Positions 1 through 6,895 of a stretch of DNA of 32,586 bases are shown here, one piece after another. The translations under genes were made by a program, and so were the position numbers. The notes under the pieces are model-generated. The model did not search any database. It had not been told where the DNA came from and saw nothing but the letters and a program-made list of their open reading frames with translations. How positions within the stretch are numbered: position 1 is the first letter of the stretch; every line of letters starts with the position of its first letter. The stretch lies in the IMG/VR virus record IMGVR_UViG_3300030116_004499, positions 1 to 32,586 of that record. One strand, written 5' to 3'. The DNA is from a virus.

Positions 1-2
1 TA

Positions 3-1823
3 TCTACAGGAAGCAAACAAGGTAATTTTATTATAGGAACAAGAGGTGGTGATTCAGATGCAAATGTTACTGAAAAAGTAAGAGTTTCTTATGATGGAAA
101 TGTGGGTATTGGAGTATCAGACCCAGATAGTAAATTGGAAGTTCAAGGAAGTGATTTATTAGCAAATTTTGGTGGAACAAATGCTGGTTTCTACATTAGG
201 AATAATACAGCAAACTATATATCTTTTCAAGGATATGGTAGTGATGGTTTTATTTTTAAGGATGGTGGTAATGAAAGGATAAGAATTGAAGCTAATGGCA
301 ATGTTGGTATTGGAACTTCGAGTCCTTCTAATGAACTTGAAATAAAATTTGATACTGATAAACACATGGTATTTTCAGATAGTCAAGGTGAGGTAGGAAG
401 CTGTCCATCTATACACACTACTAATACTGCTGGAGATGCGTTAGTAGAATTTGGCATAAGAGCATCTGAAATACAATTAGCAACAGGAAGTGCTAAAAGA
501 ATGGTGCTTGATGACAACTCCAGAATCTCACTATCTAACAATGATGGTGGTAACAACACAAATACTTTCTTTGGAAAGTTGGCTGGTGATTCAATTCAAA
601 GTGGTGGAAATGATAATTGTTGTTTTGGTCATGAAGCTGGAAAAGCTCTTACAACTGGTGATACAAATACTTTGATTGGACATAAAGCTGGTACAGCAAT
701 GTCTAATGGGCAAAATAATGTTATGATTGGAAATTTAACAGGAGATGCTACAGATGGCTCTTCTTTAAATGTTTTTATTGGTTCTGGTGCTGTAGGAGCT
801 TCTGATGCAACTCAAAACGGAACTGTAGCGGTGGGGTATAATAGCCTTCATGAATTGACTTCCGGTTCTGGAAATACAGCAGTAGGTTATCAAAGTTTAA
901 GTTCTGAAACAGTAGCAAATCAAAGTACTGCCATAGGTTATCAAGCATTAGGAAATCAAGTTGGTGGAAGTGGTAATGTTGGAAATATTGGAATCGGATA
1001 CCAAGCTGGCTTTTCCATTACATCGGGTACAAATAATACTATTATTGGAACATCAATGGATCAAGGCACTTGCACAGGAACTCATAATACAGTTGTAGGA
1101 AGATTGGTAGCAAGAACGCTTACAGATGGTACAAGAAATACAGCAGTAGGCTGGAACTCAATGGCTACAGTTACCACAGGAGATAATAATGTATGTATTG
1201 GCGATCAAAGTAATGTAAGTGGAGCAGATGCTCAAAATCAAACTGTAATTGGTCAGGGTGCAACAGCAGTAACAAATAATTCAGTAACACTTGGTAATGC
1301 CTCTGTAACTTCTGTTTATATGGCACAAGATAGTGGTGCTACAGTTTATTGTTCTGGAATAAACTTTCCAGATGATGCAAGTAGTAGTGCAAGTGCAGAT
1401 GCAAATACTTTGGATGATTACGAAGAAGGTACATGGAATATGGAGCTTTTTCAATCTTCAAATCAAATATCTTTTGCAAGTCAAAGTGCTACTTATCAAA
1501 AAATAGGAAATGTAGTTACAGTTTTTTTTACTGCATACGATGTTACTTCGTCTGGCACAACTACTACAGGACAATTACAAATTAGAAATTTTCCATTTAC
1601 AGCAAAAAGTAATTGTTTTTTTGTAGGAACAAATGTGGGTTATTATGGAGGCATTTCTTTTGCTACAAGTGGAGATGGTTCTGCTCCTTTTATCTTTTTG
1701 GGTGGAGGAACTACGATTGCAAATATTTACACACAAAGTGATGGTGGTGGAGTAGCTAATGCCACTATTGACGCTGTAGGAGCAAATTCTAGTTTTGCTT
1801 TTTCAGTAACTTATCAAGTTTAA
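3..1823 (+). CDS. Tail fibre / adhesin with YadA-like head repeats (5' truncated)
   Basis: The frame is open from base 3, so the gene starts before the window; the GTG at 102 is only an internal codon. The N-terminal visible part carries two GNVGIG-type motifs followed by S/D and P, typical of phage fibre repeats. The central part (about residues 150-430 from the GTG) is a series of roughly 14-20 residue repeats such as NTAVGYQSL and NNVMIGN, like the left-handed beta-roll head repeats of trimeric autotransporters. Near the C-terminus, LDDYEEGTW begins a terminal domain common in marine phage fibres. It probably forms a trimeric host-binding fibre. No intramolecular chaperone motif was recognised. 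Confidence 0.8.
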   Translation, partial: STGSKQGNFIIGTRGGDSDANVTEKVRVSYDGNVGIGVSDPDSKLEVQGSDLLANFGGTNAGFYIRNNTANYISFQGYGSDGFIFKDGGNERIRIEANGNVGIGTSSPSNELEIKFDTDKHMVFSDSQGEVGSCPSIHTTNTAGDALVEFGIRASEIQLATGSAKRMVLDDNSRISLSNNDGGNNTNTFFGKLAGDSIQSGGNDNCCFGHEAGKALTTGDTNTLIGHKAGTAMSNGQNNVMIGNLTGDATDGSSLNVFIGSGAVGASDATQNGTVAVGYNSLHELTSGSGNTAVGYQSLSSETVANQSTAIGYQALGNQVGGSGNVGNIGIGYQAGFSITSGTNNTIIGTSMDQGTCTGTHNTVVGRLVARTLTDGTRNTAVGWNSMATVTTGDNNVCIGDQSNVSGADAQNQTVIGQGATAVTNNSVTLGNASVTSVYMAQDSGATVYCSGINFPDDASSSASADANTLDDYEEGTWNMELFQSSNQISFASQSATYQKIGNVVTVFFTAYDVTSSGTTTTGQLQIRNFPFTAKSNCFFVGTNVGYYGGISFATSGDGSAPFIFLGGGTTIANIYTQSDGGGVANATIDAVGANSSFAFSVTYQV

Positions 1824-1864
1824 TTTTTAATTGGATAATTAAATGGAACAAACAAGGAGTTAAG

Positions 1865-2110
1865 ATGGCACTAAGTAAAGAAATAAAATATGATTATGAA
1901 GTTCGTGGTGAATTTAAATGTATTCAAAAAAGAACTAGAACTGCTATTGTAGAAGATGGCAAAGAACTCTCATTTTCGTATCATAGAGATTCATTTATGC
2001 CAGACGCAGACATAAGTGCAGAAAGCGATGAATTAAAAGCACTTGCTAATGCTTTATGGACAGATGAAGTAAAAAAAGCTTGGGCAGATAAACAAGCTGA
2101 AGAAGTTTAA
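1865..2110 (+). CDS. Small conserved-looking phage protein downstream of tail fibre
   Basis: An 81-residue protein starting at ATG 1865 behind a strong AAGGAG. It is mixed-charge, with an N-terminal part of probable beta strands (YDYEVRGEFKCIQKRTRT) and an acidic, helical C-terminal half ending KKAWADKQAEEV. There is no signal peptide or membrane segment. It follows the fibre gene by 41 bases and shares the leader AACAAACAAGGAGT with the next gene, so the two are probably translated similarly. Its position suggests a fibre accessory or virion component, but I do not recognise the family and assign no function. Confidence 0.75.
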   Translation: MALSKEIKYDYEVRGEFKCIQKRTRTAIVEDGKELSFSYHRDSFMPDADISAESDELKALANALWTDEVKKAWADKQAEEV

Positions 2111-2127
2111 CAAACAAGGAGTCAATC

Positions 2128-2376
2128 ATGGCAAAAAAAGAAAAAGAAAAAAAGCCAGTTTTGAATCTTGATGGTAAAGAATACATCATAGAGGATATGA
2201 CTGATGAACAAAAAGAACTAGCTGGTAAAGTAGTTATTAATCAAAATCATGTAAATGATATACAGAACAAACTAAATACAAATGCTTTTATGAGAGAACA
2301 ATTAGTTGAATGTGAAAAAGTATTTGTAAGTAAGTTTGATGAATCTGTAAAAGAGCTAAAGGAAGCTTTAGACTAA
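2128..2376 (+). CDS. Small hypothetical protein, coiled-coil C-terminal half
   Basis: An 82-residue protein with start at 2128 behind CAAGGAGTCAATC. It has a lysine-rich N-terminus, then VLNLDGKEYIIEDMTDEQKE, which reads as a short beta hairpin followed by helix, and a long amphipathic helix to the end. This layout resembles small DUF6447-type phage proteins, but that comparison is from memory and unverified. The next start follows the stop by one base, indicating translational coupling. Function unknown. Confidence 0.7.
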   Translation: MAKKEKEKKPVLNLDGKEYIIEDMTDEQKELAGKVVINQNHVNDIQNKLNTNAFMREQLVECEKVFVSKFDESVKELKEALD

Positions 2377-2377
2377 A

Positions 2378-2668
2378 ATGATTATAAGACAATGCTCCCA
2401 TGATTATGATATTACTATTCACTTAAATAATAAAAAAGGAATAGTAAAAACATTTTCTTTAGTTGATGGCACACCTGCTACAGTAACATATCCAAACTCT
2501 AAACAGTATTTTCTTTTAGTTGATGGAGAGATTGTAAAACGATCTGATTCATTTAAGACTATAGAGGAAGAATATGTAAAAGAAGTTGCTAAAAAAACTT
2601 CACATGGTCATGGGAGAATTGATCTATCAAAACATAAATTAGTAAATAATAAAGTGGTAAGTAAATGA
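2378..2668 (+). CDS. Hypothetical protein
   Basis: A 96-residue protein starting one base after the preceding stop and overlapping the next gene by an ATGA. The N-terminal half looks beta-rich (DYDITIHLNNKKGIVKTF, QYFLLVDGEIVKRSD). The C-terminal third is basic with a His-Lys stretch (KTSHGHGRIDLSKHK). No transmembrane segment or signal peptide is visible. It sits between the fibre accessory genes and the lysis-type membrane genes. I do not recognise the family. Confidence 0.65.
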   Translation: MIIRQCSHDYDITIHLNNKKGIVKTFSLVDGTPATVTYPNSKQYFLLVDGEIVKRSDSFKTIEEEYVKEVAKKTSHGHGRIDLSKHKLVNNKVVSK

Positions 2669-2958
2669 AAACTCCAATATCAAAATTAGTTGCATGGCAA
2701 TTAAAAACAGGACAGCTAGACGGATGGACTGCTTATCATATAGGTGCAGGAGCTTTTTTCTGCAAAATATTTCAATGGCTAGACTGGAGTAATTTCTGGT
2801 GTGTAATGGGCGTTTTTATACTAGGTGTATTGTGGGAAATCTTTGAATGGTTTATAGAGGGAGATGAAGAAACCTATGGTACAAAAAAAGCATGGGCATA
2901 TAATACCATGTCTGATATAGTTGTAGAAACTGCTATAGCGTGGTGGATGGTATTATGA
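2665..2958 (+). CDS. Small membrane protein, holin-like candidate
   Basis: A 97-residue protein, coupled to the upstream gene by ATGA. It has two or three hydrophobic stretches rich in aromatic residues: about 26-40 (HIGAGAFFCKIFQWL), 44-62 (FWCVMGVFILGVLWEIFEW) and the C-terminal ETAIAWWMVL. Acidic residues (EGDEE) lie between the second and third. The size, the membrane segments and the location just ahead of lipoprotein and endolysin genes fit a holin or other lysis membrane protein. The WEIFEW motif recalls some YjdF/VanZ-like membrane proteins, so this is a positional inference. Confidence 0.6.
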   Translation: MKTPISKLVAWQLKTGQLDGWTAYHIGAGAFFCKIFQWLDWSNFWCVMGVFILGVLWEIFEWFIEGDEETYGTKKAWAYNTMSDIVVETAIAWWMVL

Positions 2959-3119
2959 ACAAAACAATTAAAGTATTAAATAATGGCGATTTTAAAGTTA
3001 TTAGTACAACTTATGACATTCCTGTTAAGTATGTCAATACTAAGTTGCAGTCAGGGGTGGACAATAGCAGGGGTAGAAATAACTCCAAGCGACACAACAA
3101 AAAACACAGTATTTATTGA
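2955..3119 (+). CDS. Possible 54-residue overlapping ORF
   Basis: An ATG inside the preceding stop (ATGA at 2955) opens a 54-codon frame that runs through the first 137 bases of the lipoprotein gene in another frame. The product is soluble and ends in a basic tail (RGRNNSKRHNKKHSIY). The ATGA junction is like those of real genes here, but the product resembles nothing I know. The frame may only serve to deliver ribosomes to the start at 2983. Confidence 0.3.
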   Translation: MNKTIKVLNNGDFKVISTTYDIPVKYVNTKLQSGVDNSRGRNNSKRHNKKHSIY

Positions 3120-3225
3120 AATAATAGGTGCTGATTCTGTAGAGCATTGGTATCATGGTAGAATACACAGCGATGGTAACTGGTGCTACAAACATGAACA
3201 ATATGAATATGTTGAGGCAAAATAA
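2983..3225 (+). CDS. Putative phage lipoprotein (outer-membrane spanin candidate)
   Basis: An 80-residue protein whose N-terminus reads as a lipoprotein signal: a short start, a hydrophobic core (LLVQLMTFLLSM) and SILSC at about residues 18-22, a plausible lipobox with the lipidated Cys at 22. The mature part is about 58 residues, with one further Cys and several aromatics. The stop overlaps the next start (TAATG at 3223-3227), which supports translation of this frame. There is no clear ribosome binding site at 2983, so ribosomes may arrive from the ATGA-coupled frame at 2955. Next to a coiled-coil membrane protein it could be an o-spanin, but it is not proline-rich like Rz1. Confidence 0.6.
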   Translation: MAILKLLVQLMTFLLSMSILSCSQGWTIAGVEITPSDTTKNTVFIEIIGADSVEHWYHGRIHSDGNWCYKHEQYEYVEAK

Positions 3226-3560
3226 TGGATACTACAGCAATGTTAGAAGCTTATGGGGAGCTAGGTGTAATAGGAATCTGCATGATTCTTTTTGGTTTTA
3301 TGATAACTAATTTAATAAAAGAAAATAAATCTCAAACAGCACATATTGATGAAATACAGCAAGATTTATCTACAATGAAATCAGAGCTAAATAACACTAT
3401 GAATATTTGTGTAAAACTTATTGATTCTATAAATGGTTTTAAGGGTAGTATGCACGATAAAATGGATCGTAGGCATGAAGCTTTAATGAAAGATGTAGAT
3501 GATTTAAGTGATAAAATTAGCTATATGTCTGGAAGATTAAATGGGGGAGGTAAACATTAA
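3225..3560 (+). CDS. Membrane-anchored coiled-coil protein (holin or i-spanin candidate)
   Basis: A 111-residue protein with one transmembrane helix at about residues 12-31 (GELGVIGICMILFGFMITNL), followed by a long hydrophilic helical region with heptad-like spacing (IQQDLSTMKSELNNTMN, then DDLSDKISYMSG) to the end. Starts and stops are coupled to both neighbours by TAATG. One N-terminal membrane anchor plus a coiled coil fits an inner-membrane spanin or a BhlA-type holin. With the lipoprotein upstream it could form a two-component spanin. Orientation in the membrane cannot be settled from the sequence. Confidence 0.6.
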   Translation: MDTTAMLEAYGELGVIGICMILFGFMITNLIKENKSQTAHIDEIQQDLSTMKSELNNTMNICVKLIDSINGFKGSMHDKMDRRHEALMKDVDDLSDKISYMSGRLNGGGKH

Positions 3561-3697
3561 TGGATAGTTTAAAAGTTGCTTCAATAAGCTTTGCAAATTA
3601 CGGAGTTTACTTAGCTGAAATCAACTTACTATTACAATGTATCGTAGCAATAATGAGTATAATATACTTAGGAATAAAAATAAAAGGAAAAAAGTAA
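3560..3697 (+). CDS. 45-residue membrane peptide, small holin candidate
   Basis: A short gene coupled on both sides: its ATG shares bases with the stop before it (TAATG at 3558-3562), and its stop TAA 3695-3697 overlaps the ATG at 3697. The peptide has a hydrophobic helix from about residue 17 to 40 (YLAEINLLLQCIVAIMSIIY) and a basic end (KIKGKK). A single membrane span plus a positive tail is typical of minimal phage holins. The family is not recognised, but the gene is well supported by its junctions. Confidence 0.65.
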   Translation: MDSLKVASISFANYGVYLAEINLLLQCIVAIMSIIYLGIKIKGKK

Positions 3698-3921
3698 TGG
3701 ACATCAAGTCAATGTTAGTAAAAGTTGCTGAAGAGCAAGCAGAAAAAATGAAAGAACAAGCTGTAGGCTATACCCAATCAGAAGAGTTTGCAGATAAAAT
3801 GGCTCAGTTAATGAACGATAAAATAAACATCCCTTTCGTAAAAGAAGAAAAAGAAGGTGAATTATTTAAAGAGTTTGCTGAAGTAGTGCAAGATTTAATT
3901 GCAGGAATATTTAAAAAATAA
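3697..3921 (+). CDS. Small helical hypothetical protein
   Basis: A 74-residue protein. I place the start at ATG 3697, which overlaps the previous stop; a longer in-frame start at 3637 lies inside the 45-residue gene and has no ribosome binding site. The product is strongly helical and charged (VAEEQAEKMKEQAVGYTQ), with a hydrophobic C-terminal helix (FAEVVQDLIAGIFKK) that could touch a membrane. It sits between the lysis-type membrane genes and the basic-protein genes. Function unknown. Confidence 0.65.
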   Translation: MDIKSMLVKVAEEQAEKMKEQAVGYTQSEEFADKMAQLMNDKINIPFVKEEKEGELFKEFAEVVQDLIAGIFKK

Positions 3922-4211
3922 TGTCTAGAAAACGTGATCCAAGATTATCTAGATATGGATTGAGTGGGTACAATAAGCCGAAGCGTACTCCTAACCATCC
4001 TAAGAAATCCCATGTAGTTCTTGCAAAGGTTGGTAGCAAAGTAAAGCTTATTAGGTTTGGTCAGCAAGGTGCTAAAACAGCAGGTAAACCTAAAAAAGGT
4101 GAGTCTGCTAGAATGAAAGCAAAACGTAGATCATTTAAGGCTAGACATCGTAAAAATATAGCAAGAGGCAAAATGAGTCCAGCATGGTGGGCAAATAAGG
4201 TTAAGTGGTAA
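3921..4211 (+). CDS. Very basic phage protein ending WWANKVKW
   Basis: A 96-residue protein coupled to the gene before it by TAATG. It is rich in Lys and Arg along its whole length, with short motifs RLSRYGLSGYNKPKRTPNHP and IRFGQQGAKTAGKPKKGE, and an aromatic end (PAWWANKVKW). I have seen closely similar small proteins in marine phages and cyanophages; the motif pattern, not a search, is the basis. Strong positive charge suggests nucleic-acid or capsid binding. It is the first of five consecutive small basic proteins ahead of the endolysin. Confidence 0.75.
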   Translation: MSRKRDPRLSRYGLSGYNKPKRTPNHPKKSHVVLAKVGSKVKLIRFGQQGAKTAGKPKKGESARMKAKRRSFKARHRKNIARGKMSPAWWANKVKW

Positions 4212-4215
4212 TATT

Positions 4216-4359
4216 ATGAGAGTAAAAGCACCAAAAGGTTATCATTGGATGAAAAAAAAGGGGAGTTACAAATTGATGAAGAATCCAAAATCAGGTTACA
4301 AAAAACATAAGGGTTCTTCTTTGTTTGCTAACTTTAGTGTGGCAAAGAGACATGGCTAG
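4216..4359 (+). CDS. 47-residue Lys/Gly/Tyr-rich basic protein
   Basis: A short gene from ATG 4216 to TAG 4359, overlapping the start of the next gene by eight bases. The product is basic (MRVKAPKGYHWMKKKGSYKL, then KNPKSGYKKHKGSS) and ends SLFANFSVAKRHG. It contains Tyr-His-Trp and Tyr-Lys motifs recurring in this cluster. A weak ribosome binding site and the four-base gap to the previous stop suggest coupling. It is probably a nucleic-acid-binding or virion-associated peptide of unknown role. Confidence 0.55.
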   Translation: MRVKAPKGYHWMKKKGSYKLMKNPKSGYKKHKGSSLFANFSVAKRHG

Positions 4360-4540
4360 AAAAAAAAGAAAAAAATCAAGAGTTAATGAGGCAGGTAACT
4401 ATACAAAGCCTGCTATGAGAAAAAGGCTTTTTTATCGTATCAAAGCAGGTAGCAAAGGTGGAAGAGCAGGACAATGGTCTGCCAGAAAAGCTCAAATGCT
4501 TGCTAGGGCATATAAAAAAGCTGGGGGTGGTTATAAATAA
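4352..4540 (+). CDS. Small basic protein, GSKGGRAGQWSARKAQ family
   Basis: A 62-residue protein. The start chosen is ATG 4352, inside the end of the preceding gene and just before the basic run ARKKRKKSR; an ORF opened at 4325 would read through the neighbour without a binding site. The core NYTKPAMRKRLFYRIKAG followed by GGRAGQWSARKAQMLARAYK and a GGGYK end matches a motif I know from many marine phage and some large-virus genomes, annotated only as a domain of unknown function. It is probably a DNA-associated structural or packaging protein. TAATG couples it to the next gene. Confidence 0.75.
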   Translation: MARKKRKKSRVNEAGNYTKPAMRKRLFYRIKAGSKGGRAGQWSARKAQMLARAYKKAGGGYK

Positions 4541-4785
4541 TGGCTTTGAAAAAAACACAGAAAAGCTTAAAAAAGTGGACAAAGCAAGAGTGGGGATACG
4601 TTACAAAAGGTGATGAAAAAAAACCAAGAAGAAAGCGTGGGCGTTACCTACCTAAGTCAGTTAGGAAACGTCTTAGTGCCAGTGAAAAAGCTTATACAAA
4701 TAGGCAAAAAAGAAAGGCTTCTGCCAAAGGTAAGCAGAGAGCAAAATACAGTAAAAAAGTAGCAAAACGAGTAAGGAGAGCATAA
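4540..4785 (+). CDS. Lys/Arg-rich small protein with WTKQEW motif
   Basis: An 81-residue protein, coupled by TAATG at both ends. It opens with KSLKKWTKQEWGYVTKGDEKK and contains RGRYLPKSVRKRLS; the C-terminal half is almost wholly basic and alanine-rich (KRKASAKGKQRAKYSKKV). The W-x3-EW plus YLP arrangement matches a small basic family found in marine phages, known as a DUF (I believe DUF5872, not checked). Its composition is histone-like, which implies DNA or RNA binding. It lies between two other basic peptides. Confidence 0.7.
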   Translation: MALKKTQKSLKKWTKQEWGYVTKGDEKKPRRKRGRYLPKSVRKRLSASEKAYTNRQKRKASAKGKQRAKYSKKVAKRVRRA

Positions 4786-4871
4786 TGCCATATCACTACG
4801 GACACAGTTCAAAAAAGAAAAAGAACGGAAAAAAGAAAAAAAAGAAAATGATGAAAAGGAAGAAGAGATAA
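4785..4871 (+). CDS. 28-residue polylysine peptide
   Basis: A tiny gene placed between two TAATG junctions (ATG 4785 shares a base with the stop before it; TAA 4869-4871 overlaps the endolysin ATG). It encodes MPYHYGHSS followed by a tail of almost nothing but Lys and Arg with one Asn, one Gly and two Met. Coupling on both sides in a tight operon argues that it is translated. It may bind DNA or RNA, or act at the membrane at lysis. No function is known to me. Confidence 0.6.
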   Translation: MPYHYGHSSKKKKNGKKKKKKMMKRKKR

Positions 4872-5251
4872 TGTATAAGTTCGGTAGACGGAGTCGAGAA
4901 AGACTCAAAGGGGTAGATGCTAGGTTGATAAATGTTTTAAATGAATTAATTAAAATGATGGATGTTACTATTATTGAAGGACTCCGTTCTGCTGAACGTC
5001 AAGAAGAACTTTTAGCAAAGGGAGCTACTAAAGTAAAGTACTCTAAACACATGGAAGGTAAAGCAGTTGATCTTGCTCCATACCCAATAGATTGGGAAAA
5101 TAGAGATGGATTTTATTATATGGGTGGAATGATTCGTGGTATAGCTAAACAAATGGGAGTGGACATAAGATTTGGTGGAGACTGGGATAGCGATGGAGAC
5201 ACTAAAGACAACAGCTTTGATGATTTAGTTCATGTAGAGTTAAAAGAGTAA
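4871..5251 (+). CDS. Endolysin, M15-family peptidase
   Basis: A 126-residue zinc peptidase that cleaves peptide cross-bridges of host peptidoglycan. The M15 signature is complete: GLRS at 37-40, S-x-H-x2-G-x-A-x-D at 58-67 with likely zinc ligands His60 and Asp67, and D-L-V-H-V-E at 118-123 giving a catalytic acidic residue and third zinc ligand His121. The length matches the single-domain L-alanyl-D-glutamate peptidases of T5-like phages. There is no signal sequence, so it would need a holin, and candidates lie at 2665-3697. The start is fixed by the TAATG junction. Confidence 0.9.
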   Translation: MYKFGRRSRERLKGVDARLINVLNELIKMMDVTIIEGLRSAERQEELLAKGATKVKYSKHMEGKAVDLAPYPIDWENRDGFYYMGGMIRGIAKQMGVDIRFGGDWDSDGDTKDNSFDDLVHVELKE

Positions 5252-5256
5252 AAAAA

Positions 5257-5273
5257 AGTTAAGGAACTTAACT
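5257..5273 (+). promoter_or_regulatory. 17-bp palindrome, site A (late region)
   Basis: AGTTAAG-GAA-CTTAACT is a perfect 7-bp inverted repeat with a 3-base centre, 46 bases before the neck gene start at 5320. It is identical to site D at 22590-22606 when that is read on its transcribed strand. It may be a dimeric repressor or activator operator, or, in RNA, a small triloop hairpin. No U-run follows, so it is not an intrinsic terminator. Confidence 0.55.
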
Positions 5274-5281
5274 ATTTACTC

Positions 5282-5310
5282 TTGCATTAAAAACATTTAT
5301 AACATAAGTT
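5282..5310 (+). promoter_or_regulatory. Possible promoter for the neck/tail operon
   Basis: TTGCAT (5282-5287) is followed 17 bases later by TAAGTT (5305-5310), with TATAAC also present at 5298-5303. The first half, CTTGCATTAAA, resembles sequences in front of both terminase genes. It lies in the only gap between the lysis and neck genes, directly after palindrome A. The -10 match is weak, so this is a candidate only. Confidence 0.35.
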
Positions 5311-5319
5311 AGGAACAAT

Positions 5320-6270
5320 ATGGCGTATTGTACAACAAGAGATTTAAAAGATGTGTTTCCATCTATAGATGAATTTGACACCAAAACTGCTTTATATGGT
5401 TTTGTAGTAAGTGCTGGAAGCAGATATGTTGCAAACAATGTAGGATTAGTTACTCAGTTGTTTGCTAATGGTGAAAATTTAGGGGCAGGACAATCAAGCA
5501 TATCAGATGTAAACGCCAATGGGAGATGGTATTACGATGATTCAAATGATGCTGTTTACTATTATAACGATACAACAAACCCAAATGATATGCTTATTGA
5601 GTCAGGTGATGATTGGGATACTCTACGAACACGCTATATATCAAATGCCGAAAAATACCTTGATTCTAGGTTAGATGGCAGACTGCCCCGAAAACAGTTC
5701 AAAGATAAAGATGGCAACTATGATTACTCTATAGTAAGAACAACTGCATTAATTGCTTGTTATTTTCTTATTAGAGCAAATGATCCTACATCTGAAGTAG
5801 GAACTGCTTTATTTGAAGAAGCAGAAAGAAACATACTATCATTGAATGATGGTAGCACCAAGTTATCTTGGCAGGTTTCAGGTGATGCTAGCAAAGGAGT
5901 AATTAGACAAGTATCTGTAAGTGGTTCTATAAATATAGTAGATACAAGAGGTCATTACTATGATGTGTATGATAAAGTTGGTGTTAAAATTACAACTGCT
6001 GGTGCTATAGGAACTGCTATATATTCTGTTTGGCAAAAAGATGCTGATAGATTAGGTTCTGAAAGAATGAATAATGGTGAAGTAGCAGACTACACAGAAA
6101 CGATCAATGGTCAGTATCAACCACTAGCTAATGATGTTTACATTAGATTTGCAGGTGACACAGCAGATACAGCTACACTAAATGACAAATGGGAAATAGA
6201 GTTCTTTGGCAAGAATGAATCAGTAGATGATAATGGAATGCCATACTCAATTAGGATGACTAGAACCTAA
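5320..6270 (+). CDS. Head-tail connector / neck protein
   Basis: A 316-residue protein with a start behind TTAGGAACAAT. The N-terminus (CTTRDLKDVFPSIDEFD) and the helical segment at about 105-160 (YISNAEKYLDSRLDGRLP, then TTALIACYFLIRAND) resemble DUF1320/gp36-type head-completion adaptors, which sit under the portal. The C-terminal third is beta-rich and seems to be an added domain, making the protein about twice the usual adaptor length. It is the first gene of the neck-tail operon and overlaps the next gene by one base. The connector assignment rests on position and weak motif likeness. Confidence 0.55.
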   Translation: MAYCTTRDLKDVFPSIDEFDTKTALYGFVVSAGSRYVANNVGLVTQLFANGENLGAGQSSISDVNANGRWYYDDSNDAVYYYNDTTNPNDMLIESGDDWDTLRTRYISNAEKYLDSRLDGRLPRKQFKDKDGNYDYSIVRTTALIACYFLIRANDPTSEVGTALFEEAERNILSLNDGSTKLSWQVSGDASKGVIRQVSVSGSINIVDTRGHYYDVYDKVGVKITTAGAIGTAIYSVWQKDADRLGSERMNNGEVADYTETINGQYQPLANDVYIRFAGDTADTATLNDKWEIEFFGKNESVDDNGMPYSIRMTRT

Positions 6271-6704
6271 TGGCAATTACATTTGTAAACATTTGGGAAA
6301 CAAAGATTTTGGATACTATTAGAACTTTTCTTAATGATGAGTTTGCAGGTAGTATCCCAGTATATACAGGAAATTTTAAGGATATGGGCAATCAATCAAT
6401 TCGCCTAAATCCAATAGGCTCTGATTTAATTGAGTATAATACTACAGCAGAGACTAGAGAATATATTTTGGATGTATCTTATACATTCAAAGAAAAAATG
6501 TTAAAAAAGGATACTTGGGAGCATATACTTCGTCAAGTATCACATATAGAAGCATTGTTTTTTAACAATCAAAATAACACCTTTTTTAATGGCAGATTTA
6601 ATACAGCTAGAATAAATGAAAAGCAAGAAGCTGAAGAAGCTATAGAGGGATTAAATGTTGTGAGATGGGAATGGCGAGCTTCTTATATGGGTAACATATC
6701 TTAA
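6270..6704 (+). CDS. Neck / tail-terminator-like protein
   Basis: A 144-residue protein, coupled to the connector gene by TAATG. Its pattern of alternating strands and one helix (ETREYILDVSYTFKEK, then HILRQVSHIEALFF, then VVRWEWRASYMGN) and its place just before the tail tube fit a tail-terminator or tail-completion protein that caps the tube and meets the neck. No catalytic motif or signal is seen. The family name cannot be settled without a profile search. Confidence 0.5.
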   Translation: MAITFVNIWETKILDTIRTFLNDEFAGSIPVYTGNFKDMGNQSIRLNPIGSDLIEYNTTAETREYILDVSYTFKEKMLKKDTWEHILRQVSHIEALFFNNQNNTFFNGRFNTARINEKQEAEEAIEGLNVVRWEWRASYMGNIS

Positions 6705-6721
6705 AGAAATAAGGGAGAGGT

Positions 6722-6895
6722 ATGAAAGTTAAACTAAAAGATAAATCAATCAAATTGCCGAATTGTTGGAAAGAATGTGGATGCTCTTTTGAAGATTGGG
6801 AAGAACTTCAAAAAGGCAAAAGCGTAGAAGTAAGCAATTTAAATAACCTAGATCATCTATTTGATGTATCTAAATCCAAAAAAGGAGATAAATAA
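6722..6895 (+). CDS. 57-residue protein before the tail tube gene
   Basis: A short gene with a good ribosome binding site (AAGGGAGAGGT) and a stop that overlaps the tail-tube start (TAATG at 6893-6897). The product opens MKVKLKDKSIKLPNCWKECG and has three Cys (15, 19, 21) and a mixed-charge end. The clustered Cys could bind a metal or be redox-active. The role is unknown; small genes at this site are common in siphovirus tail operons. Confidence 0.6.
   Translation: MKVKLKDKSIKLPNCWKECGCSFEDWEELQKGKSVEVSNLNNLDHLFDVSKSKKGDK

Noticed and set aside
1826-1843. TTTAATT-GGAT-AATTAAA hairpin after the fibre gene as a terminator
   Set aside because: Only A-T pairs and no U-run; the next gene starts 21 bases later, so read-through is expected.
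3637-3696. Upstream extension of the 74-residue gene to ATG 3637
   Set aside because: It lies inside the 45-residue membrane gene, lacks a binding site, and ATG 3697 forms a TAATG junction like its neighbours.
4325-4351. Upstream extension of the 62-residue basic protein
   Set aside because: It runs through the 47-residue gene; the start at 4352 precedes the typical basic N-terminus.
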